64,000 nt of DNA from Sinohyriopsis cumingii. Taxonomy: Eukaryota > Mollusca > Bivalvia > Unionida > Unionidae. This document shows, piece after piece, positions 25,724-37,759 of this stretch (positions are counted from its first letter, which is position 1; every line of letters starts with the position of its first letter). The position numbers were made by a program, and so were the translations under genes. The notes below the pieces were generated by a model. It did not search any database. It saw only the letters and a list, made by a program, of their open reading frames with translations, and was not told the origin of the DNA. The stretch covers positions 78,205,677 through 78,269,676 of the forward strand of contig CM068827.1 of the NCBI GenBank assembly GCA_028554795.2. The letters are read 5' to 3'.

Positions 25724-25971
25724 TTGCTGTTGTTGTTATAGGGTTTAATGCCATTTTTCAGCACAAGTAAGGCTATATATGGCAGCCAGTATAAATGGCA
25801 AAGGAAGAACCCTGGAAAACCTGGGGCGAACCACCAACCCACAAGAAGCTACTGGCAAGCTTTCTCATGTACCCACATTAGCCGAGCTTGAGGCTCGAAT
25901 CCACACAGACAGGTGAGATGGCAGTGATCTGAAATGGTGAGCGCTTTACACCACTCAGCCACTCAGGGCCT
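25724..25971 (-). mobile_element. SINE-2, copy 3
   Basis: Same landmarks as copy 1, head to the right. A 10-base target-site duplication CAAACTGGGT lies at 25710-25719 and 25972-25981, extending imperfectly by (C/T)AAG. Moderate divergence in the body (GGTTCGCCCCAGGTTTTCC in minus orientation). Confidence 0.85.
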
Positions 25972-26140
25972 CAAACTGGGTTAAGGAGTTCTAAAAATGT
26001 AAATGATAGAAAATTTTAATCAAATTGTTCTACATGCATTTCTTAACTTTATGACCCCACAAATCAACATAACCCTGGCACAGGAAGAGTAAAATCCATG
26101 ACATATGTGTGCTAATGTTACATTTCAAACATATGAAGCA

Positions 26141-26452
26141 CTTTTGTGGCCTAGTGGTTAGAGCGTCCGCCTCGGATGCGGGAGGTCGTGGGTTCGATCC
26201 CCGGCCGAGTCATACCAAAGACTTACAAAAACGGTACTAACAGCTGCCTCGCTTGGCGCTCAGCATTAAGAGGTTAGTGTTAGGATTGGTCAGCCCGGTG
26301 TCAGGATAATGTGACTGGGTGGGACATCATGCTACATATCTGCAGCATGATGCCCCAGTGCTAGACATCACTATAAACTGCCACATTGCAGACATCGTAG
26401 CGATATGACTGAAAAATTGTTAAAGCTACGTTAAAAATCCAAATCACATCAC
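26141..26452 (+). mobile_element. SINE-1, copy 4 (best preserved)
   Basis: The head is nearly tRNA-like: GGCCTAGTGGTTAGAGCGTC, then a 4-bp stem CCGC, a 7-base loop CTCGGAT and GCGG, then GGGTTCGATCCCCGG. If the loop is an anticodon loop, the anticodon would be CGG (Pro), which is inference. The body runs through CAGCATTAAGAGGTTAGTG and GGATAATGTGACTGGGTGGG to GCGATATGACTG and a CACATCACAT tail. Confidence 0.9.
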
Positions 26453-26704
26453 ATTGTCAAAGGGCTACGGAAATATAGTTGAATTAAAAACAATAACCAA
26501 AATGGCAGAATCCATCCCATACAGAGAAGCAGCATAGATGTAAGGGTATCACATTATATTATAAATATTACATCAATAGGGTAAGAAGTCATAGAAAAAA
26601 CATGTTATAAAAAAGAAGGTTCAGCCAAAATATGCCCCTTCTGTAATTCTTGCCCCCACTGCTTCCAGCAAGCTGTAGAACCCTTGTGACTAAAGGATTA
26701 TGTG

Positions 26705-26830
26705 ACTACTGTATATACTCCCATTCACGTATAAGGCGACCTCCAAAATGAACAGGTATAGAAACTAAAAAGTACATGACCCACGCATAAGCCGACCTAC
26801 AACTCTGAGACATCTCAAGATGCATGAGGT
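26705..26830. repeat. MITE-like fragment (ACTGTATATACTC...CGTATAAG)
   Basis: ACTGTATATACTCCCATTCA and CGTATAAGGCGACCTCC, then ACGCATAAGCCGACCTAC, is the kind of sequence seen at the ends of short non-autonomous DNA transposons in many animals. I see no matching opposite end or target-site duplication. Confidence 0.35.
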
Positions 26831-27723
26831 AAGTTCTAAATGCATTTTTTAGGCAAACTTGTATTTTTAAAAAATTACATTTATACTTATCTTGACGTTG
26901 GAGTGCATGATTATTAAAACGAAATGGTATGAACTTGTTTGAAAAGTAATTTATTTAATTTTCTGTTTTCTTATTGTTTCTGCCTAATTTAGATTTGTGT
27001 ATAATTTGATCAAAAGATGACAAGAATTTAGCAATTGCGAACTGCTGTAGCACTACCTCTCTATTTACATTTGATTGTTTGTTGATGAAATAATAACTTT
27101 ACTATAAAGAATTTGCTTCTTCACTAAATAAAATGTTATGTTTAAACATTATTCATGTAAAATAATGATTTTTTTATCTCTACAATAATACAAAAATAAA
27201 AAATAAACCAGAACATAAAAAAGAAAAAACCACAACAATAAAATCGTCCACAATTACTTTCAATTCCAAGAATGATCACTATGAATGCTGTAACTCCATG
27301 TGCTGTTGCACCATTCCCATGAAAGAAACTTACACGAGTGAACACCTGGCATTTAATATACTGTATATACCAACGATAATTACCACCATTAAATTAAAAG
27401 AAGGCATGAAAATACATACCAAGCAGCAAATGTGTCCTCAAAAAACTAATTCAGAATACATGTCTTATAATAAACAATACTAAATGCTTTACGAGTTGAC
27501 AATAAGGGAATAAGGTCAGATATACCATGAGCGGAAAAGAGTTGCCACATGTACAGTACCATGAGGCTGGCTATTTTGGTACCTTTAGTTCAACAAAATT
27601 GGGAATCCTTTGCTGGTGCTAGTGTAACACACAATAGTGTAGAACATTGATTTCTCTGAATTACGATGGAGGGCCAATCATTTTCATAAAATAGTTGCAT
27701 GGATAAGGATTAACTTTTAATTT

Positions 27724-27970
27724 GTCATGCTGGCTTTCTTGCTTATTTAAAACTAATCTTTAGCTATTGTGCCATTTGACCACAGCTGACCAGAATATGA
27801 AAATAGGACATGTCCTGGGGGAAAATAAGGCATGTCACAGGAAGAAACAGCAAGTCATTTTTCATGCATATTGGACAGGGAAGATTGACCAATATTTAGT
27901 GAAAACAAAGCTGTAAAAATGCCACAAAAAAAACCATCTCGATTTTAGGTCCCAATCTCTATTTTTTTTT
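27724..27970 (-). repeat. Unclassified dispersed repeat, copy 1
   Basis: On the minus strand it shares GAGATTGGGACCTAAAA, TTTTCCCCCAGGACATG, CCTATTTTCATATTCTGGTC and AAGCAAGAAAGCCAGCATG, in order, with the plus strand of 57770-58012. No tRNA-like head or coding frame; family unknown. Confidence 0.7.
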
Positions 27971-28825
27971 AATTCAGTCTCCCTATTTGGCTTGTGAAAA
28001 GTTCATAAGTATACCTTACACTCCATTTTACAAAACTACATGAATAGTGCTAATATTATGGAATAAAAGGCAATTACACATCAATGTACTGGTATAGTTA
28101 CCAGTCAAACTTCCCTCTTATCACAAGCCAGTTTCAGGGTTTTAATGATTAACTGGCCTGTATTGCTGTCACAAAATGAAAGACAAATTCGCCGACTATC
28201 AACATAGGAGACGCGAAACATCAAGCTTTCCATTGTGTGGAAAATTATGATGTTTGTTCAGCTAAAACACAAAACTAAATTTGATTGATCTTAGTTGATC
28301 TGTATGAGAATTTTAGCCTTTATTATTACCACTCTTCTTGAACATGTAAATTATGCTTGTTATACAATTAAACGTGCATACCATTTTAAAAATATTACCT
28401 CAATTTGTAGGATCATTATATCATTGAAAAGGAGTAACTTTTGACCGCATTGTTCAACGTAAATGAAACAGCTATTAAGGACTAGCTGAAATGTTATCTG
28501 GAAGAATGCAATTTGGTCGAAACAATGAATAAAGCAAAATCTGCATCTAATATGTTTGGGAATAAGTAAGGATTTAAGTGATGCTATGTACACTTTGCAC
28601 TGTGAAATTACTGTACATTATAGTTTAGCATGGTGTCCTTGGTAAATTCCACCAGCCCGCGAATTATGAAGTCTGTATTTACCTTTATTTAATTTCGTGT
28701 TGGAGAAATCGGAAAATATGCACGTGCAAAAAAATAACAAAATCAATCATAGTACTTAATAACATGGTAATAACTGTCTGTAGCTAGTTCTGTAACTAAC
28801 TGAGTTACCTTCCCTAAATAAAGTC

Positions 28826-28828
<3 letters not shown>

Positions 28829-28861
<33 letters not shown>
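28829..28861 (+). repeat. (ATT)n microsatellite, probable LINE 3' tail
   Basis: Preceded by ACCTTCCCTAAATAAAGTC, an AATAAA-containing end typical of LINE 3' termini with trinucleotide tails. I cannot identify reverse-transcriptase sequence before it. Confidence 0.6.
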
Positions 28862-28866
<5 letters not shown>

Positions 28867-29539
28867 CCATATCTCTTGCCTTGGATGTCATATAATTACA
28901 ACATCTGTATTTTTTTTTCATGCTCACTTAAATATCATCTTGGTTAATAAAGTCCTGTTTAATTCACATCCATTATTTTTTTGAAACCTTCTAAAATGTC
29001 TGAAAAACTATTGAAACATCAATAAAATACTATATAATGATCAAAATTTTTGTGAAATCTCACGACAGTTTTAGTCAAATTTTTTACAAATATATCAGTG
29101 AAATTTTAGTGAGATCTCACCACCATTTCAATGAAAGTTTTGGTCAAAATATTTGTGAAATCTCACCAAACTTTAAAGTGAAATAAAAAAGACTTAATTG
29201 ATGCCATCATGGATTAGGTTTTGTATGCAAGAAAGAAAATGAGGACAAGAAAAACCTAAATCTTATTTGATAATATCTGTCAAAATAAAATTTATGATCC
29301 ATTTTCAAAATTATTGTGAATATTTATCATTGATTCCTAACAATGTCTAAGAATCATTAGGCAGTTTAATAGATATCTGAAGTGTATTTTATTTGGTTTA
29401 GGCAGAAAGCGCTTAAGAAACCCAACCAAAATCTGCCTTGACATTTTCATTATCAGATGGGGTTTCTGCAGGTATTTCCATCTAATTAGGCAGAAGTAAA
29501 GATTCCACGTAGTAACAGAGAGAGTAATTTGCATGTTTC

Positions 29540-29775
29540 GAGCTATATTCCGCCCTGAATCTGCCTAAAAGTGATAATAAGGGGAATCTAGGCTAAATAA
29601 GCGGAATAAACATTCTCCGCCTAGTAGATGGAATAAACAAATTCTGCCTAGTAGGCAGAATAAACAGATTCCTCCTAGTAATAGACAGTAATTTACATAT
29701 TTTGGGCCATATTCCACCCTGAATCCACCTAAACTTTATAATAAGTGGAATCTAGGGTTTAGGTGAATCCGCTTT
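29540..29775. repeat. Diverged ~165-bp duplication with palindrome
   Basis: Two copies of a segment: TATTCCGCCCTGAATCTGCC with AATAAGGGGAATCTAGG, and TATTCCACCCTGAATCCACC with AATAAGTGGAATCTAGGG. Between them is a near-perfect 21-base palindrome, ATTCTGCCTA then G then TAGGCAGAAT. Earlier pieces (TTTAGGCAGAAAGCGC near 29397) belong to the same group. Confidence 0.65.
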
Positions 29776-29976
29776 AAAATTTCACCTGTAATCTGGTTAA
29801 AGTCAATGCGGAAGTTTTCATACGGGTAAGACATAAACAAAACACACTAACTGGATAGGACTTAGAACTGGAACAACCCTTATATATTATAATATATCAT
29901 TATCTTGGCTTATTTTCCCAGACTAAGGTATCAAAATATCAACATACTAGTACATCGATACACCCCTAGTGCTTAC

Positions 29977-30294
29977 CATTTGCATACTGTGAACAGACAA
30001 CTCCAGCCTGTGACAGCCTCTCTGTACAATTATGCCCCTTGATAAATTCATCATATTTACACTGATCTAGTGATGTCTCTTCCCCAGTGCACTGGATATT
30101 TGAAATGAGTATGGGCAAAAGTCCTGTGTAGGTTACATTAATGGCAAAACCAGACTGATATCCCATCATTTTACATGTCACATTAGCTGCTTTGTCATTC
30201 CAGTTCATATCGCACACTGAACCAATTATCCCAAAACGGCGTACCTCAAGGGAACCATAGAAAAGTCCTTCAGTAAAGTTGACTGCAGCAAAAC
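29977..30294 (-). CDS. SRCR domain F (single exon)
   Basis: A 106-residue domain, phase 1-1, acceptor CTTTATCAG|GTTTTGCT and donor GCAAATG|GTAAGC. Motifs: FAAVNFTEGLFYGSLEVRRF, GSVCDMNWNDKAANVTCKMM, GYQSGFAINVTY, ISNIQCTGEETSLDQC, GHNC, AGVVCSQYANG. At least four N-glycosylation sequons (NFT, NVT twice, NCT) lie in it. N-V-T-C-K and G-Y-x-x-G-F are shared with domain C, supporting a common origin of C, F and I. Confidence 0.92.
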
Positions 30295-30829
30295 CTGATA
30301 AAGAGATGAAATATAGGCTTATTACAATGGTCATAAATGTTGATTCATCTTTGAAATAAATAATAATAAAGTAATCTGGCTTAAAATGATACCATTCTGT
30401 CTATTACTACTAAAGTATATATTAATGGAAAGGATGAGAATCAAATGGAAGTCAGTGTTGTAGATTCATCTATGTGATGAATCGGCAATGTTTCAGATTC
30501 AAAATTTAGATCTGAATTGAAGGGACATTTGCACACATGTGCTTGTAGCATGGAGATGAATTACCTAACATAGTTTTTCCTGTTGTGATTACATGTTTGA
30601 AGTATCAATTTAAGATAAAAAATTCTACACATATTTCGATATACACCATATTCATGTGATTAATTGTCTAACTTCCAGAATTATAGAAATTTTCAAAAAT
30701 ACATTCAAGTTACTTAAAAAACAAGCTTCTATGTGAATTATGTTTATGAGAATATTTACCTGATCAAATTCAACTTTAGGATATAAGCCTGCTACTCCAA
30801 ATCCACCCTACTAAAAGGATGAAAATTCA

Positions 30830-31490
30830 TCTTTTCTGTCCATAGCATATTGAAAAAAGGCAATAACTCTTGCCTATTAACTCCTCTTGCTGTCATCAGT
30901 TGTTGCTATAGTTTTTAAGATGAGCAAATTACCAACAAGGATGCTCACATGGTGGGAGGGCTTTTAAGTAAATCGATTGGGTAAGTATTCTTGGAGAAAT
31001 ATAATTACTTGAAAATTCACTTTCTCCTTCAAATATGTTGACTTGATCATTGCACTGACATTAGGTATCCTTGAAGGGAAAAAAGGCTGGATACCTTATG
31101 TGAACAATAACCTCTTCTCCTAACTGGAAAGCAACACAACCAGTGGTCATATATCTGGTTAAAAAGAGGCATGATTACTGATTCTTCTTACTGACACAAT
31201 TTCAAATGGGTCTGGTGGTCATCTGGACCACAGCAGCAAGACCCACCAGATTCAGAGTTTGTCTCTGCAAATCAAAATCTGAGATAAAAACTCAAAAAGG
31301 TTGACTCTGTATGCCAGCAAACAGTTACTATCACGTCTTGGATAGAAATGTTGTGTCCAAAAGCAAGGCTCACAGAGATCACTCTAATTTCAAAACAGCA
31401 GAAATCTTCATAAGGTGATTCTGATCTTTTGAGACTTCTGAGTATGCCGAGCATATAAATCACTCTGAGTATGCCAAGCATATAAATCAC
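30830..31490 (-). mobile_element. DIRS-like fragment, tyrosine recombinase C terminus
   Basis: The minus-strand frame at 31272-31490 reads EIRVISVSLAFGHNISIQDV then C-W-H-T-E-S-T-F-L-S-F-Y-L-R. H/E-(L/I)-R-x-x-S-x-S-L-A followed by W-x-x-x-x-T-F-x-x-F-Y-L-R is the end of the DIRS tyrosine recombinase. The rest of the element is missing. The non-coding part to 30830 resembles the 3' ends of the other two copies in style (GGTGGGAGGGC; inverted GTAAGTATTCTTGGAGAA and TTTCTCCTTCAAATA). A 24-bp unit GAGTATGCC(G/A)AGCATATAAATCACT is duplicated at 31439-31490. Confidence 0.65.
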
Positions 31491-31576
31491 TTTTATTTAC
31501 ATTTGGTGCTGATCTCTTTTGATGAAAAGTTCTTTGTTGTTATTGAAGACTGTAGTTGGCTTTCTTTCATGAAGGG

Positions 31577-31833
31577 ATGTTGTTGCTGTTGTTGTAGGGT
31601 TTAATGCCATTTTTCAGCACACAATAGGCTATACATGGCGGCCAGTATTAATGGTGGAGGAAGAACCCGGAAAAACCCTGGAAAGAACCACCGACCCACA
31701 AGAAGCTACTGGCAAGCTTTCTCACATATCCACATAGGCTAAATCCAAGACTCGAACCCACACAGACAGAGGTGAGATGGCAGTGATCCGTAACGGAGAG
31801 CACTTTAGACCACTCGGCCACTCGGGGTCCCCA
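31577..31833 (-). mobile_element. SINE-2, copy 4
   Basis: Full-length by landmarks, head at the right (GGACCCCGAGTGGCCGAGTG on the minus strand), tail CAACAACAGCAACAACA. An 11-base target-site duplication TTCATGAAGGG at 31566-31576 and 31834-31844 marks the insertion exactly. Confidence 0.92.
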
Positions 31834-32879
31834 TTCATGAAGGGTACATGTGTTATTGAAGTTACTGCTAAAAGACAGCTTTGGAGGACCAAACAAATGT
31901 CCACATCTTATTGTAGAGCCAACATCAAACAACTGTAGAACATTGGTACAGACTGAATATTTTTTTGCATTTGCTTAGTATTTATACAGAACAATTGGTG
32001 TTTCAAAGGTAATAAGTTTTCTCTTAAGTTTCAGCAAAACGATCTTTTCTGTGTACATTGTATATACAAAAGAAATTAGCCATTTGTTGGTTGATTGTAG
32101 CAGTTACTGTTCCTGCCTTCAAAAGTTCATCAATTGTAGCTAGTCCCAGTAGCATGACTATTGGATAGACCAACAAGTAGATCTCTTTTTTCTCTCTTTT
32201 TTTTATAAAACATTTCTGGTAGTAGAGTGATGCTGCCTTCATGCATATATCACAAATTTAAAAAAAGACCAACAGGTGTTCTGTTGAGACAAGGATTACT
32301 TTACTACACAGAGTTAGTGTTCTGAAGAATTTAATTATATGAGTGAAAAGAAGTAGAATTTTACTTACCATCCACATACAAAGATCAGTCTAAATAAATA
32401 TATTAATTACTAGCGAGCAGAGTGGCTAATAGACTGACACTATTTTATATGTACAATCCATTACAAGGTAGTGCCTTTAACGGTTGCTACCAGAAATGTT
32501 CACACACAAATAAAATGTGGAGATCACACAACATACAGTACTCAGGCCAGATGTCAGTATATTAAGTGGACCATGATATAAAGTTGCACTGTTAAGATGG
32601 TTTGTCAAAAATGAACAATGAATTAGTTTATGTACCAATAAATAAATTTCGTTGCATTTTACATCAAGTTTGTGACTTCCTTTCATGGTACCTCTGAATT
32701 TCATTACTCCAAACCCAAGATTCAATATACAAGTTCAAATGGTCAACAATGTCACAAAAAAACTCCCCAGATGGTATATTATGTCAACAGCAAGGAAAAT
32801 AAATTGCAATTTTGCAACATTGGTGAAGCAAGTGTCATCTCTGAATAAACTCTTTACATATTATTTTTTGTATTTTAAG

Positions 32880-33110
32880 AAGAAACAAGCTTGTACGTGT
32901 ACAAGAAAAATACATGTATATGAATTTGCATGAGCCTTGCCACAACTGCCTTATATTAGAATTCATACACTATCTCATCCCCAAAATGATAATAACCTTT
33001 TTACATGTTACTTTTCATATTTTTATGAAAGAAAATAATTTTTTGCGTGTATGAGAAAAATACATGTATATCAAATTTCAGAAGCCATGCCAAAATCATG
33101 TTATATCCAA
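32880..33110. repeat. Two-copy degenerate duplication
   Basis: GTACAAGAAAAATACATGTA, TATGAATTTGCATGAGCC near 32900 and GTATGAGAAAAATACATGTA, TATCAAATTTCAGAAGCC near 33050 share order and spacing (about 155 bp apart). Confidence 0.5.
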
Positions 33111-33530
33111 ATTTGTGTAATAACAGAGCATGCTACAGTGGGGTCACACAGTATATGAACATGGCAACAGACTTCATCATTAAAAGAGGTACCTTGATCA
33201 AGTATAAAAAAGAGTTCAAAGTTCAAAGATACTCAACACAGTTCAAATGCACCACTTCATGAAATTACCAAAATATTGTAAGGACACCAACTTGAGCTCC
33301 AAAGAGAAGTGACTAACTATTTACCTTCAAAAGATAAAAAAAAATCATACCCATGCGTACTAAAACGTTTAATTTTCTGAACAAATAATGGAAACTATTT
33401 GTTTTCTTTTCTTTTTAAGTACAGCACAAATGCATCTGAGATAAGCGGATAAAAAGAGGCTGAGTATAAGTGACTGAACTATTATGTATGTTTTGACAAA
33501 GCAAACAAATATACATCAAACATTGATTAC

Positions 33531-33851
33531 CTTCTACAGGTGTAGAGTCCATGCTGCATGCCACAGAGACATAATTCCCTGATGTACACTGTCCCACGCT
33601 GTAAATACACTGATCGAAGTTAATCTCTGTTCCCTGGCACTTCACATTTATAATGACGATAGGATTATACTTTGTCATTGTGGTACCAAGTGCAGAACAG
33701 CACTGAGCTTTGCCATTTTTGTGACCAAGTGTTTTACATACAACCTCTGCCTCCTTGTCTCCAAATCCTTGGTCACACACCGAGACCCATTGCTTATCAC
33801 GTAGTACCTGCAACTGACCATAGCTAGGGGAGGTAAATCCAGAAAGACGCA
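33531..33851 (-). CDS. SRCR domain E (single exon, CC-type)
   Basis: A 107-residue domain in one phase 1-1 exon; acceptor TCTTACAG|TGCGTCTT and donor GTAGAAG|GTAATC. Motifs: VRLSGFTSPSYGQLQVLRDK, SVCDQGFGDKEAEVVCKTLG, AQCCSALGT, VIINVKCQGTE, FDQC, GQC, YVSVACSMDSTPVEG. It has the vicinal CC followed by S-A-L-G, aligned with the CC of B and H, and the same P-V-E/D-G linker type as H. Open sequence continues past both splice sites, but the acceptor and donor agree with every other domain. Confidence 0.92.
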
Positions 33852-34734
33852 CTGTAAGAGAACAAACATGGCTCCAGTAATGTTCTAGTGGCAATTCTTG
33901 TAATCCTGAATGAAATATACATGATCTATTTGAATTCCATAATGAATACCGTAACAACATACTCACTGATAGCCATGCCAGATATACTATACTTGATACA
34001 CATACTGGATTGAGAAATGTAATTGAGGGATAGACTGCATAGTTCAAAAGCAGTTCTGCACCTCAGACTAGCTAACGCATTTTATTTTTTGCATTACTAC
34101 CCAATCAAGCTTGAAGTTAACTTTTACCTTAAAACAACAATTCTGAGTTAAACATCTTGGCTTTTAAATAATTGATTCATAATGCCTATAGTCTTTGTCA
34201 TTTTTCTTCTTCCCTTTTTGTTTTCAATTATTTTATTAGTTATGTACTACCATAATCGGAAATCTTAAAAAGGACTGAAATGATCAAAGAAATCCCAGAT
34301 TATCAGGCTTCAGCATGATGGGTGATATAAATTTATAACTGAGTTTTTTAAAGTCGTATATATTTATATGATCAAGTTTTGAAAATGAGGCGAATTTATA
34401 AAAAGAGGTGACAAAGAGTGAATTTAATCTACTAAACTTTGATTCTGGAGCAAGTCTGGTAAAAAATAAAAATAAAATTTTCTTTTCCTATGTTAATATT
34501 GGATATATTTCATCCTGTAATAGCAAAAACTATGTTTTAAATTGTGGCTTTGCCACTCATTAAATTATCATGTTTTTGGTACCACGGAATGAAATATATG
34601 TGATATTATATTAACAAAGGAAAAAAAATATCCTCTATTTTCTTGTAAACATGTGGAGCTAAAATAATAACTGAAAGAAAAATAAATAGTATTTTGTTTT
34701 TTCTTTTATCTTTTAATGGAACTATCCCAAACCA

Positions 34735-34930
34735 AAATGCATGCTTACCACAAGCTTGCTGCAAGCTTACAACAAGCTAGCTGAGGTTGCACAAGCTAGT
34801 AAGGGCACTCGCACAAGCTTGCAAAATGAATTTTTTCAAGTCTGCAAGCTTGCAAAGTTTAAAGGCTTGCAAAAGGAGTTTTTCCAAGTCTGCAAGCTTG
34901 CAAAATCTAAAATACTTGATGTAAACTTGC
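34735..34930. repeat. AAGCTTGCAA-rich degenerate repeat, cluster 1
   Basis: About nine occurrences of CAAGCTTG/GCAAGCTTGC-like units, with a 60-bp duplication (TTTTTCAAGTCTGCAAGCTT and TTTTCCAAGTCTGCAAGCTT). The units are self-complementary around AAGCTT. Confidence 0.7.
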
Positions 34931-35848
34931 AATATTCACCCATAAAAGTTTAAAGCTGGCAGTTCTGCATGAGATCAGTACTTCCTTAAATGTTGAAGAA
35001 TATATGCTGGACTAGGTCATGCTCAGTATAAGAAACTACACTGTCAAATTAAAAGACATTACTGGTAATCTAGTTTTTATTTATAGCATCTGATAATGTG
35101 ATTGAGTTACATAATATACATTTTCAGTGTTGCAAAATGCTAAGAACTTGAATTACTTGTACTTAGCTGATACATAAATAAAACATATTATTCCAACATT
35201 TCCCTATGTTTAAATTAACTTATAAACATTATTAATATATTTCAAAATAAACTGAATTATCTTGACCAAGGCAAAATACGAAATGTTACTTTTTCTACAA
35301 ATGTCTTTTTCTAATTTTCAAATTTTACAAATATTATAATTTAGTTTTTTTGCATAAAGAAATTTTTTTAAGTGATTATGTACTCATTTAGATATGCAAT
35401 CATTTTGTCAGGGAATGGAAGGCTGGATAAAAAATTCCATTTAGTTAAATCCTGTAAAATAGATAGTAATTGCTGATTGCAAAGTTATTTATAGACTAAT
35501 GTAATACAGCAAATTTTTATGTCTGGTACTTGTAAATGCTATTTACCAACAATGTATGCACCATTGAATATAGTCTCTGTAAATCTTGTAATATTAAATT
35601 CTGGAATTATGTTTTTGAAAGAATCGTTGTCTATTTGTTTCAATGACAATCTGCTGCCAGGAGAAAAAAAATAATTGTCAATTATTTACATACTAATTAA
35701 AAATTAAGAAATATATACAATTTTTGTTTTTCTTTGAGAGAGAGAGATGCATCCCATTCTGCCAACATTCTATAAAGAATTTAGCTTTGTGAATTTTGCT
35801 TGTTTAAAAAGAAGTAAAAGATGAAATGTGGTTTTCTGCAACAGAGAC

Positions 35849-36090
35849 TTAAATCCATGTTGAGGCATTAAAGGCGGTTACTTCCCCCTTTTTACATTCA
35901 GCAGACTGGTTTATGAACTCTAAATATATACACAATATATTTGAGTCATAAGAACACAAAACAACCATTGTAGCATCGCGTTCAAAATTAGGCGCAATTT
36001 TTAAGGTTGAACCATCACAATTTAGCTTATTAATTCGGGAAATTTCATTGTCTGCAGAACCAATATATGTGTAGTAACCAATCCTATAAC
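35849..36090 (-). other. Possible alternative 3'-terminal exon (unrecognised)
   Basis: On the minus strand an acceptor-like TTGTCTCTCAG|GTTATAGG opens a 79-codon frame ending in TAA, beginning Y-R-I-G-Y-Y-T-Y-I-G and containing KLNCDGSTLKIAPNF, VVLCSYD, C-I-Y-L-E-F and AECKKGE. Four cysteines, protein-like composition and phase 1 at its start, which is the phase used by every SRCR domain junction in this gene. If spliced after domain D it would end the protein there. I do not recognise the domain. A chance open frame or relic of another gene is at least as likely. Confidence 0.25.
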
Positions 36091-37189
36091 CTGAGAGACA
36101 ATTTGAAATCAGAGTTAAAAAAAAGAGTGTGTTGTATTTTGTCAGTTTTCGGGACTGTAGATTGGCAGTGGTGTTGTTTCACTTTTATTATTTAAATACG
36201 TCAAAAAATGACTTTGTAATGTTGCTTCACCCAATAATTGAGATGACAACTCTGCAGATCATTATTATTTATTGCTGCACTTACCAAACTGCAGTAATCG
36301 ATGCAATGCCGTCAATTATCGACAATAGGGTTACGAGATTATAAAATTACATGCACGCTTGTTAATCTCATTTCTGTTATTCTTAGGGTCTTTTTTTCCT
36401 CTCGCATATCAAATTCAACAATTGTTCTGAGGTTGTTACATTTAATTCTTTCCATCCTCAAAGGAGAGGGCAGTTATTTTATTTCAAAATGTCTTAAAGT
36501 ATCTAATCAGTTTCATCGGATTTTTTGTGCCTAAAGCTCTTGAGTACCATTCATTTGACATGTGTCATAGCCCTTTCAAAATGGATGGTAAAACTAAAAT
36601 CTAGGAGCTCAATAAAGGATGATCTTGAATAACACTTACTCATATTTCTTGGTCTTGATAAGTAATTTCGGAATGTTGAACTAAAAATGAAATGCTTTTG
36701 CCAAAGAGGTAAATACTCAGTTTTCTTCCTGGTTACATAGTACATGTTGCTGTAATCCATTTCAGTGGATGATACCTGAATCATACCAGAAGCAGAGGAG
36801 GCTGCAGAATTTTAATCTGAGGATTATGTTTATAAGAGATGGTTCAGAGTAATTCAAATGGAAAACATTTTTGTTTTTCACCTAATAGTTTATCATTTGA
36901 CAGATGAGAGAGGGAACCTAACCATTTGACAGCATCTTTCCCCAAATTGATTTCTACATGATTGATTTCTACATTGATTTCCTCACACAAATCCCATTCA
37001 AATGATTTGATGGCTTCATTCTTTTCTTTCAGTAAGACCTCATACTAATTAATGTTCACCAAATATTAACATTTTCATTTTAATATTTTATATTACATAC
37101 TTTTCGCACATCATGGGCTAGAAAAATGGAGGTATGTGACCATGTATAGAATAATTTAATCGATGCCATATCAGTTCTTCTGATGCAGC

Positions 37190-37410
37190 TAGCTAGGTCA
37201 GCTTTGCAAACTTGCGCAAGCTTGTAATTAGTAAGCTTGTAATTGGTAAGCTTGAGCAAGCTTGTAATTGGTAAGCTTGTGCAAGCTTGTAATTGGTAAG
37301 CTTGCACAGTCTCAAATCTAAGCTTGTGCAAGGTTATATTGCAAGCTTGCTGCAATCTTAAAAATAAGCTTGCAAGTTTGGTTTGGAAAAGTGATTTCAT
37401 CCAACTTGCA
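37190..37410. repeat. AAGCTTG-rich tandem repeat, cluster 2
   Basis: Tandem GTAAGCTTGTGCAAGCTTGT and AATTG units of about 29 bp (four copies), flanked by looser AAGCTTGCAA units. Same motif as cluster 1, 2.3 kb away. The minus-strand open frame across it (L-T-N-Y-K repeats) is a by-product. Confidence 0.75.
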
Positions 37411-37759
37411 AAGCTTCCCTTGCAGAACATACAAATAAAAAAGGCAAAATTATTACAGATGTCTTCATGTGCAGATGAGATTAAGAAATGGCTGGCCACA
37501 GTATGAAGTAAGATTAGATGGGCAATTCTATATGGGCATAACAAATATTGTAAGAATTCTGTTGATGGGCTACCATAATACTGGGTTTGGAGTACCACAT
37601 AAATTCAGGTAGTAAAGTGAGCTGCCAAACGAAATTGTAATTTTTCTATAAAAATGTAATAAAAAAAAGTATGCAAAGGAGAACAATTATGGATGGTTCA
37701 TGACAGTAAAGAAAGCAAGTCCTTAAATTCAAAGAGCATGTTCAATGTCTATTCTGGGC

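Larger units (their letters stand above)
24862..29976 (-). other. Intron F-G: SINEs and dispersed repeats
   Basis: Holds SINE-2 copy 3, SINE-1 copy 4, a MITE-like piece, a 250-bp dispersed repeat, a LINE-like 3' tail (ATT)n at 28829-28861 and a palindromic duplication at 29540-29775. Stretches 24862-25700, 26840-27720, 27975-28600 and 28870-29500 hold nothing I can name. Confidence 0.6.
30295..33530 (-). other. Intron E-F: DIRS fragment, SINE-2, short duplications
   Basis: Contains a DIRS recombinase fragment (about 30830-31490), SINE-2 copy 4, and two similar segments at about 32880-33110. I see nothing nameable in 30295-30780, 31850-32860 or 33115-33530. Confidence 0.6.

Noticed and set aside
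26141-26215. tRNA-Pro gene
   Set aside because: The acceptor stem does not pair, and the sequence continues into the SINE-1 body found in four other places.
37080-37598. 172-codon minus-strand frame
   Set aside because: Its middle is the AAGCTTG tandem repeat and the ends have no recognisable domain.
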